A stretch of 64,000 nucleotides of DNA from assembly GCF_900103365.1 (NCBI RefSeq), contig NZ_LT629703.1, forward strand, positions 1,178,001-1,242,000, written 5' to 3'. This DNA comes from Afipia sp. GAS231 (GTDB lineage: Bacteria; Pseudomonadota; Alphaproteobacteria; Rhizobiales; Xanthobacteraceae). The translations under genes were made by a program, and so were the position numbers. This document shows positions 58,625-64,000 of this stretch, piece after piece; the stretch's first letter is position 1; each line of letters opens with the position of its first letter. Below the pieces are notes generated by a model that was not told the origin of the DNA, did not search any database, and was given only the letters and a program-made list of their open reading frames with translations.

Positions 58625-59749
58625 ATGCCCGGCATCCGTTCGGCAAGAGTAATCTGGGTGGCCTGCGCCGCGCTGCTGGCGCTGGCGTTGTCGTCCCTTC
58701 CTGCAGGCGCGACCTCGCGGATCAAGGACCTCGCCAATATCGAAGGCGTGCGGCAGAACCAGTTGATCGGCTATGGCCTCGTCGTCGGCCTCAACGGCAC
58801 CGGCGATACGCTGAACAACATCCCCTTCACCAAGCAATCGCTGCAGGCGATGCTCGAGCGCATGGGCGTCAACATCCGAGGCGCCACCATCCGCACCGGC
58901 AACGTCGCCGCCGTGATGGTCACCGGCAACCTGCCGGCGTTCGGCACCCAGGGAACGCGGATGGACGTCACCGTCTCCGCGCTCGGCGACGCCAAGAACC
59001 TGACCGGCGGCACGCTGCTGGTCACGCCCCTGCTCGGCGCCGACGGCAACGTCTACGCGGTTGCGCAAGGTTCGCTCGCGATCTCCGGATTCGCAGCCGA
59101 AGGCGCCGCCGCCAGCATCACCCGCGGCGTGCCGACGGTAGGCCGCATCGCCAACGGCGCCATCATCGAACGCGAGATCGAGTTCGCGCTCAATCGCCTG
59201 CCCAATGTGCGGCTGGCGCTGCGCAACGCCGACTTCACCACCGCCAAACGCATCGCCGCCGCCGTCAACGACTTCCTCGGCGTCAAGACCGCCGAGCCGA
59301 TCGATCCCTCGACGGTGCAGTTGTCGATCCCCCCCGAGTTCAAGGGCAACGTCGTCGCCTTCCTCACCGAGATCGAGCAATTGCAGGTCGAGCCGGATCT
59401 CGCCGCCAAGATCGTCATCGACGAACGCTCGGGGATCATCGTGATGGGCCGCGACGTACGCGTCGCCACCGTGGCCGTGGCGCAAGGCAACCTCACCGTG
59501 ACGATTTCGGAAAGCCCGCAGGTCAGTCAGCCCAATCCGCTGTCGCGCGGCCGTACCGTCGTCACCCCGCGCTCGAGCGTCAGCGTCGCCGAGGACGGCA
59601 AGAAATTCGCGGTCGTGAAGGACGGCGTCTCGCTGCAGCAGCTCGTCGACGGCCTCAACGGCCTCGGCATCGGGCCGCGCGACCTGATCGGCATCCTGCA
59701 GGCGATCAAGGCCGCCGGCGCGATCCAGGCCGACATCGAGGTGATGTGA
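58625..59749 (+). CDS. flgI: Flagellar P-ring protein FlgI
   Basis: A 374-residue periplasmic ring protein with a signal peptide to PAGATS, then RIKDLANIEGVRQNQLIGYGLVVGLNGTGDTLNNIPFTKQSLQAMLERMGVNIRG, the family hallmark, and the C-terminal LQQLVDGLNGLGIGPRDLIGILQAIKAAGAIQADIEVM. The stop overlaps the flgJ start by one base. Confidence 0.97.
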   Translation: MPGIRSARVIWVACAALLALALSSLPAGATSRIKDLANIEGVRQNQLIGYGLVVGLNGTGDTLNNIPFTKQSLQAMLERMGVNIRGATIRTGNVAAVMVTGNLPAFGTQGTRMDVTVSALGDAKNLTGGTLLVTPLLGADGNVYAVAQGSLAISGFAAEGAAASITRGVPTVGRIANGAIIEREIEFALNRLPNVRLALRNADFTTAKRIAAAVNDFLGVKTAEPIDPSTVQLSIPPEFKGNVVAFLTEIEQLQVEPDLAAKIVIDERSGIIVMGRDVRVATVAVAQGNLTVTISESPQVSQPNPLSRGRTVVTPRSSVSVAEDGKKFAVVKDGVSLQQLVDGLNGLGIGPRDLIGILQAIKAAGAIQADIEVM

Positions 59750-60111
59750 TGCAGCAGAGCCTGATCAACAGCACCACCGGCAGCATGCCCACCAAGGCAA
59801 TGATGCCGCTGTTCAAGGGCCGCGCGGATCCGGCGTTCACCGAGGCGCTGGCAAAGGTATCGCCGCAGGCGCAGGCCAAGGCGAAAGCCACTGCAACCGA
59901 CTTCGAAGCGATGTTCCTCAACTCGATGTTTTCGCAGATGACCACCGGCGTCAAAGGCGACGGCCCGTTCGGCGACACGCCCGGCACCGGCGTCTGGCGC
60001 TCGATGCTGACCGAACAATATTCGAAGAATTTCGCCAAGGCCGGCGGCGTCGGAATATCGGACGACGTCTTTCACACGCTGATCATGCAGCAAGCCAACC
60101 GCGCCGCCTAA
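59749..60111 (+). CDS. flgJ: Rod-binding protein FlgJ (short form)
   Basis: A 120-residue protein covering only the rod-binding N-terminal domain (ATDFEAMFLNSMFSQMTTGVKGDGPFGDTPGTGVWRSMLTEQYSKNFAKAGGVGISDDVFHTLIM). The muramidase half of enteric FlgJ is absent, as in most alphaproteobacteria. The ATG at 59749 overlaps the flgI TGA (TGATG). Confidence 0.92.
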   Translation: MQQSLINSTTGSMPTKAMMPLFKGRADPAFTEALAKVSPQAQAKAKATATDFEAMFLNSMFSQMTTGVKGDGPFGDTPGTGVWRSMLTEQYSKNFAKAGGVGISDDVFHTLIMQQANRAA

Positions 60112-60129
60112 TCCAACGGGGAACCCGAG

Positions 60130-60615
60130 ATGAACCAACGTCCTCAGGCAAGACCCGCGCAGACCGCGGCGATTTCCACCCCGGTCGAAGCCCGCAAGCT
60201 CGCCGAGAGCCTGATGGACGTGATGAGCGGATTGCTCGGCGTCATCGAGCGCGAGACCGAACTGGTCCGCGCCGGCAAGCTGCACGAAGCCATGCAGCTA
60301 GAACCGCAGAAGAGTGAACATTCGCGCCGCTACGCCCTCGCGGTCGAAAGCCTGAAGAACTCGCAGGCCTATCTCGAGCAGGTCTCGCCAGAACTGCTGA
60401 CTACTCTGAAGCGCCATCACGACACCTTCCGCGCGATGCTGCAGATCAATCTCACCGTGCTCGCGACCGCGCATGCGGTCTCCGAAGGAATCGTGCGCGG
60501 CGTCAGCAGCGAGATGCAGCGTCGCAGCATGCCGAACAGCTATACGGCTTCCGGCGCGCGCACGACGCCGGGCCCGCGCCACCACGCGCCGCTCTCGGTC
60601 AGTCGTTCGCTCTGA
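60130..60615 (+). CDS. FlgN-like flagellar export chaperone
   Basis: A 161-residue helical protein (ARKLAESLMDVMSGLLGVIERETELVRAGKLHEAMQLEPQKSEHSRRYALAVESLKNSQAYLEQ...HDTFRAMLQINLTVLATAHAVSEGIVRGV) with the long antiparallel helices of FlgN-type chaperones for hook-associated proteins. It follows flgJ by 18 bases in the flgI operon. Confidence 0.78.
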   Translation: MNQRPQARPAQTAAISTPVEARKLAESLMDVMSGLLGVIERETELVRAGKLHEAMQLEPQKSEHSRRYALAVESLKNSQAYLEQVSPELLTTLKRHHDTFRAMLQINLTVLATAHAVSEGIVRGVSSEMQRRSMPNSYTASGARTTPGPRHHAPLSVSRSL

Positions 60616-60792
60616 ATGTTGCCCCATGCACGGGTCCTGGCGCGCCGGGAACAATTCAATTTTTCAATAAATCAGCGCATCCGCGTCAGAGCCTCCTTCA
60701 GCGTGTTCCCTAACTCCATATTGAGAGGTCACGAGATAAGTTGCGGATGACGAGGGGTTGGGATTTGACTCGCAGCAAGCCAGGAGGCTGCC

Positions 60793-61158
60793 ATGAGTAC
60801 AGATTTCAGCATCAGGCCGGTGGGGACGCCGGCCGCTACACCTATTGTGCAGGCCCCAAGCCAAGCAGCGGGCAAAGCGGTCGCGACTGAACTGCCGGCG
60901 CGCAAGAGCGTCACCGTGGCTGACACCGGCGCAGCCGTACGCAATGATCCGCAGACCGGGAGCAATTCAGTATCGCATCAGGCGTTTATCGATCGCGCCG
61001 CGGGCTCGATCGTCTATCAAGTCGTCGACAACAGAACCAGCCTGGTGGTACAGCAATTCCCCGATGAAGCCGTCCTGCGCCGTCGCGCCTATTTCCATGC
61101 GCTGGATCTCACAAAGAGCGCGCTCGAGCGTCCTCTTGCCACCGACCGCAAGGCCTGA
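60793..61158 (+). CDS. FlaG-like protein
   Basis: A 121-residue protein. The N-terminal 70 residues are low-complexity. The C-terminal part SIVYQVVDNRTSLVVQQFPDEAVLRRRAYFHAL resembles FlaG (a V-V-D-x-x-T-x-x-V-x-Q-x-P core). FlaG proteins influence filament length, and the flagellin genes follow. AGGAGGCTGCC precedes the ATG. Confidence 0.65.
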   Translation: MSTDFSIRPVGTPAATPIVQAPSQAAGKAVATELPARKSVTVADTGAAVRNDPQTGSNSVSHQAFIDRAAGSIVYQVVDNRTSLVVQQFPDEAVLRRRAYFHALDLTKSALERPLATDRKA

Positions 61159-61172
61159 GCCCGCTCGCCCGG

Positions 61173-61544
61173 TTACTGGCTCAGGGTGGCAACCGCGGTG
61201 TCGAGGAAGGTTCCGCCGGTCGCGGGATCGGTGACGACGTTTTTGATTTGCGCGGTTCCGGCCTTCGCGGCCAACGTAAACTTCGTATCGCCAACCCGGA
61301 ACGAGTTGTCCTTGATCAGGACGCTCTGGTGTTTGATCGTGCTGCCGCTGTGGTAACTCACCTGCGCGCGGTAGCCGTTGACGTTCGAGACCGTGAGCGT
61401 GAACGATTTCTTATCCTGGTAGGTGCCCGACCAGGTGCCCTGATAAAGTGTGGGATCGACGGCGACATACTGGGTCCTGGACGGAACCCCGGCCGATCCG
61501 ACGGACTTGTAGGCGGCTGACAAGATGCTCGTGAGGTCGACCAT
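61173..61544 (-). CDS. Hypothetical protein beside flaF
   Basis: A 123-residue, beta-rich protein: TSILSAAYKSVGSAGVPSRTQYVAVDPTLYQGTWSGTYQDKKSFTLTVSNVNGYRAQVSYHSG...FTLAAKAGTAQIKNVV. No signal peptide, and the N-terminus looks like an exported rod or hook-type helix. It lies 28 bases downstream of flaF on the same strand. It could be exported by the flagellar system. No family recognised. Confidence 0.7.
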   Translation of the reverse strand: MVDLTSILSAAYKSVGSAGVPSRTQYVAVDPTLYQGTWSGTYQDKKSFTLTVSNVNGYRAQVSYHSGSTIKHQSVLIKDNSFRVGDTKFTLAAKAGTAQIKNVVTDPATGGTFLDTAVATLSQ

Positions 61545-61572
61545 GGCCGCGCTCCGCCGGATCGAAAAACCG

Positions 61573-61938
61573 TCAGACCTGACCCGACAGGCCCGCGGCG
61601 ATGTTGCAGTTGATGTCGATCAGCGATTTCAGCTTCGCCGGATCCGGATTGATCTGCATGTCGATCGTCTGCTTCATGACGAACACGCCGATATTCGCGA
61701 TGTTCTGCCTGATCTCCAACGACTGCGGGTTGTCGTTGGTTTCCGCCGCGCTCATGAAGATCGACCACAGCCGGCGGTTGAACAGCAACGCTTGATGCAG
61801 GCTCTTGTCAGGGCCGGTCCAGTTGACCTGGACGTCCTGTAATTGTCTTGCTGCCTTCAGCAGGGCCTGCGCCTCGATTTCCCGAGGGGATGCCGTCGTG
61901 TGTGACGTGCGGGCATAGGCTTGAGCGGCATGAGACAT
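61573..61938 (-). CDS. flaF: Flagellin synthesis regulator FlaF
   Basis: A 121-residue protein with YARTSHTTASPREIEAQALLKAARQLQDVQVNWTGPDKSLHQALLFNRRLWSIFMSAAETNDNPQSLEIRQNIANIGVFVMKQTIDM, the FlaF family. In Caulobacter FlaF promotes flagellin translation opposite FlbT. No flbT is in this window. A TTAA-N7-TTAG near-CtrA site lies upstream at 62008. Confidence 0.93.
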   Translation of the reverse strand: MSHAAQAYARTSHTTASPREIEAQALLKAARQLQDVQVNWTGPDKSLHQALLFNRRLWSIFMSAAETNDNPQSLEIRQNIANIGVFVMKQTIDMQINPDPAKLKSLIDINCNIAAGLSGQV

Positions 61939-62007
61939 CCATCACCTCTGGGAACGCTTTACGCAGGGACAATTCGAAAGCTGCCCAACGCTTGTACGGC
62001 GCTGCCT

Positions 62008-62022
62008 TTAAAATATGGTTAG
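62008..62022 (-). promoter_or_regulatory. CtrA-like box (one mismatch) upstream of flaF
   Basis: TTAA at 62008-62011, seven bases, TTAG at 62019-62022, 70 bases before the flaF start. One mismatch to the consensus, in the 213-base gap between the flagellin terminator and flaF. Confidence 0.45.
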
Positions 62023-62097
62023 TAGTTGTTACCGTATTTGTCCGGAGTTGGGCAAAGAAGGCCGTCATGACCGACGGCACGGCACGGTGGTCAGGTC

Positions 62098-62128
62098 AAG
62101 AAAGCGGCGGGATTTCCCCCGCCGTTTT
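62098..62128 (-). terminator. Terminator of flagellin gene 1
   Basis: On the minus strand CGGCGGG (62124-62118) pairs with CCCGCCG (62111-62105), followed by CTTTCTT. The stem is nearly identical to the one after the second flagellin gene. Confidence 0.8.
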
Positions 62129-62151
62129 GGTCTTGTTTCTTGCCGTCGGGA

Positions 62152-63318
62152 TCAGCGCAGGAGCTGCAGCACGCTCTGCTGCGACTGGTTGGCCAGCGAC
62201 AGCGCGGAGACCGCGATCGACTGGCGGGTCGACAGCGCCTGGCTGTTGGCCGCTTCCTCGTTGGTATCGGCCACCGTCAGGTTGGCCGAGCCGGTCTGCA
62301 GCACGTTGATCAGGTTCTTCGAGAAATCCTGACGGATCTGCACGACGGAGAGGTTCGAGCCGAGAGACGAGGCTTCCGTCCGCAGCGCGCTCGACGCGGC
62401 ACTGATCTTGGCGATCGTCGCATTGGCCGAACTGTTGTCGAGGAAGTCGGTACCGGAGACCAGCGGGCTCAGGCCGAGGCCAGCCGCGCTGTAAGTGACG
62501 CCGGCGATGTTGAGCGTGGACTTGCCGGTTTCGTTGAAAGTCAGTTTGAGGTTGTCGCCGTTGAGCAGGTTGATGCCGTTGAAGGAAGCATCCTGCGCCG
62601 TGGTGGTGATCTGCGTGATGATGTTGTTGTACTGGGCGACCAGGCTGGCGCGAATGGTCTGCGAAGCCGAATCGGCAACCGGCGGGGCAACCGCGCCAAA
62701 GGTCACCGTACCACCGCCCGTCGCGGTATAGGTGACGGCGCCGATGGTGGACGAAGCCGCGTCGTTCGACGTGGTTATGACAAGCTTGTTGGCGCTGTCG
62801 AGGCTGGCGGTCAGGTTGTTGGCCGCCAAAGCGGTGTTCAACTGGGCAAGGGACTCGTTGGCGCCGAAGGTGATGCTGGTCGCCGTTCCGCCGCCGGTCG
62901 CGGCGATTGCCAGAACGTCGCCGGCTTTGATGGTAACGCCATCAACCAGATTGGTCGGGGTGCCACCGAGGGCGGCAGCCGAAGTCACCGTCGACTTGGG
63001 TGAATAACCAGTGGTCGTCTGCAGAACCTGGCTGGCGATCGACTTCGCGGTATCGACCAGCTTCTGCAGCGAGGTGAGGCCGGTGTTGGCAGCCTGCAGC
63101 ACCTGCACGCCGTTGCCGATACCATCGAGCAGATTGTTGATGTCGCTGGCGCGGTTATCGAGACCCTGCGCGGTGAAGAAGTTGGTCGGGTTGTCGAGCG
63201 CCGAGTTAACCTTCTTGCCGGACGAAAGGCGGCCCTGCGTGGTGGCTAGCAGTTCGGCGGTCGACTGCAGCGACAGCAGGTTCTGGCGAACCGATGCCGA
63301 AAGGACAATACCGGACAT
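62152..63318 (-). CDS. fliC: Flagellin, copy 1
   Basis: A 388-residue filament protein with conserved ends (N: LSASVRQNLLSLQSTAELLATTQGRLSSGKKVNSALDNPTNFFTAQGLDNRASDINNLLDGIGNGVQVLQAAN; C: RQDFSKNLINVLQTGSANLTVADTNEEAANSQALSTRQSIAVSALSLANQSQQSVLQLLR) and a variable Thr/Ala/Gly-rich middle. Its C-terminal 130 codons are almost identical to flagellin copy 2. Its upstream region carries an array of TTAA half-sites. Confidence 0.97.
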   Translation of the reverse strand: MSGIVLSASVRQNLLSLQSTAELLATTQGRLSSGKKVNSALDNPTNFFTAQGLDNRASDINNLLDGIGNGVQVLQAANTGLTSLQKLVDTAKSIASQVLQTTTGYSPKSTVTSAAALGGTPTNLVDGVTIKAGDVLAIAATGGGTATSITFGANESLAQLNTALAANNLTASLDSANKLVITTSNDAASSTIGAVTYTATGGGTVTFGAVAPPVADSASQTIRASLVAQYNNIITQITTTAQDASFNGINLLNGDNLKLTFNETGKSTLNIAGVTYSAAGLGLSPLVSGTDFLDNSSANATIAKISAASSALRTEASSLGSNLSVVQIRQDFSKNLINVLQTGSANLTVADTNEEAANSQALSTRQSIAVSALSLANQSQQSVLQLLR

Positions 63319-63365
63319 GTGTCAAACCTTCCTAGTTTACGTCCCGCCGTTCTACGGTAACTCCT

Positions 63366-63415
63366 TTAAGTTATAGTTAATGCCGGCTTAAGTTGTTTGA
63401 TTAACGCTTTCTTAA
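63366..63415 (-). promoter_or_regulatory. Array of CtrA-type TTAA half-sites upstream of flagellin 1
   Basis: TTAA at 63366, 63377, 63388, 63401 and 63412. Pairs 63366/63377, 63377/63388 and 63401/63412 each have exactly seven bases between, giving three perfect TTAA-N7-TTAA boxes in 50 bases, centred about 70 bases before the flagellin start. The 11-base step keeps half-sites on one face of the helix. Confidence 0.75.
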
Positions 63416-63468
63416 AGCGCGCCGCTATGCCCTGCGGACGGGCTTCGGCGTGTTGAACCACCAAAACG

Positions 63469-63500
63469 AAAAAAAACGGCGGGGTTTCCCCCGCCGTTTT
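63469..63500 (-). terminator. Terminator of flagellin gene 2
   Basis: On the minus strand CGGCGGGG pairs with CCCCGCCG around a short loop, followed by an uninterrupted T8 run (63476-63469). The best intrinsic terminator in the window. Confidence 0.92.
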
Positions 63501-63523
63501 GGTCTTGTTTCTCGCTTTCGAGA

Positions 63524-64000
63524 TCAGCGCAGGAGCTGAAGCACGCTCTGCTGCGAGGTATTGGCCAGCGACAGCGCGGACACCGCGATCGACTGGCGGG
63601 TCGACAGCGCCTGGCTGTTGGCCGCTTCCTCGTTGGTGTCGGCCAGCGTCAGGTTGGACGCGCCGGTCTGCAGCACGTTGATCAGGCTCTTGGAGAAGTC
63701 CTGGCGGAGCTGCACGACGGACAGGTTCGAACCCAGCGCCGACGCTTCGGTGCGGAGCGAGGTGCTGGCCGCGCTGAGCGTGACGAGCGCCTTGCTCGCA
63801 GAGCTGTTGTCGAGGAAGTCCGTTCCCGCGGCCAGCGAAGAAAGGCCAAGGCCCCCAGCGTTGAAGGTGACACCGGTGATGTTGAGCGTGGACTTGCCGG
63901 TTTCGTTGAAAGTCAGCTTGAGGTTGTCGCCGTTGAGCAGGTTGATGCCGTTGAAGGAAGCATCCTGCGACGTGGTCGAGATCTGCGTGATGATGCTGTT
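63524..64000 (-). CDS. fliC: Flagellin, copy 2 (N-terminal part beyond the window)
   Basis: Only the last 158 codons are present. The visible sequence (ASFNGINLLNGDNLKLTFNETGKSTLNITGV...LSVVQLRQDFSKSLINVLQTGASNLTLADTNEEAANSQALSTRQSIAVSALSLANTSQQSVLQLLR) is a flagellin C-terminal D1/D0 region almost the same as copy 1. It lies 205 bases upstream of copy 1 on the same strand, with its own terminator. Confidence 0.95.
   Translation of the reverse strand, partial: NSIITQISTTSQDASFNGINLLNGDNLKLTFNETGKSTLNITGVTFNAGGLGLSSLAAGTDFLDNSSASKALVTLSAASTSLRTEASALGSNLSVVQLRQDFSKSLINVLQTGASNLTLADTNEEAANSQALSTRQSIAVSALSLANTSQQSVLQLLR

Noticed and set aside
58561..60111. 516-codon frame spanning flgI and flgJ
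   Set aside because: Only its last 120 codons are the real flgJ. The rest is the off-frame reading of flgI, which is certain from its family sequence.
63319..63440. Sigma-54 promoter before flagellin 1
   Set aside because: The only GC-N10-CC match on the plus strand lacks TGGCA and TTGC context. Chance is likely at this GC content.
1..64000. Insertion sequences, prophage, integrative elements, tRNA or rRNA genes
   Set aside because: No transposase, integrase, phage or RNA gene pattern was seen, and composition and codon use appear even along the window. A covariance-model search would be needed for small RNAs.

Overview
The window reads as chromosomal DNA of a high-GC alphaproteobacterium of the Nitrobacteraceae, most likely Bradyrhizobium or a close relative. 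The support is CckA, FliX, FlaF and a Rieske dioxygenase set typical of soil alphaproteobacteria, small DUF6894, DUF3551 and DUF3606 proteins, and several families of rhizobial intergenic palindromes. No insertion sequence, phage, tRNA, rRNA or CRISPR array was found.

Layout. 1-9.5 kb: a two-component system, two membrane proteins behind a strong palindromic operator, a substrate-binding protein/tautomerase pair with a divergent AraC regulator, and class I fumarase. 9.5-16.2 kb: small and secreted proteins, a methyltransferase gene broken by one in-frame TGA, a GFA protein, a glutathione transferase, a DUF3606/histone-H1-like protein, a Tim44-like protein and a coiled-coil protein. 16.3-24.6 kb: flagellar block 1, flgB-flgC-fliE-fliQ-fliR-flhB followed by the cell-cycle kinase gene cckA on the minus strand, with fliO-fliP divergent. 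24.7-41.8 kb: an accessory and metabolic stretch with an aminotransferase, a diguanylate cyclase, a TetR-controlled membrane operon, an HWE kinase, SDRs, a ring-hydroxylating dioxygenase operon with a substrate-binding protein and IclR regulator, a run of small zinc-ribbon/DUF genes, and a solitary lpxD. 42-52.8 kb: flagellar block 2, fliL-fliM-(DUF6468)-motE and a 1285-residue periplasmic TPR protein on the minus strand, with flgF-flgG-flgA-flgH divergent. 53-57.9 kb: carbonic anhydrase, a DehI-like protein, a hydratase, dksA, and an HxlR/oxidoreductase pair. 57.9-64 kb: flagellar block 3, fliX divergent from flgI-flgJ-flgN-like-flaG-like, then flaF and two tandem flagellins, the second cut by the window end.

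The genes of the three flagellar blocks form the export gate, rod, P and L rings, motor switch and filament. The most informative signal lies between genes. Perfect TTAA-N7-TTAA boxes, the classical CtrA motif, occur upstream of flgB, of the 1285-residue protein and, as an array of five TTAA half-sites, of the flagellin gene. Near-matches lie before fliX and flaF. Two of these sites sit beside the same 13-bp word GGCAAATTCTGCC, which resembles a FlbD-type element, and two sigma-54 promoters (GG-N10-GC) precede flgF and flgI. Since cckA, the kinase at the head of the CtrA phosphorelay, sits directly behind the flgB-to-flhB genes, the window looks like a cell-cycle-coupled flagellar regulon.
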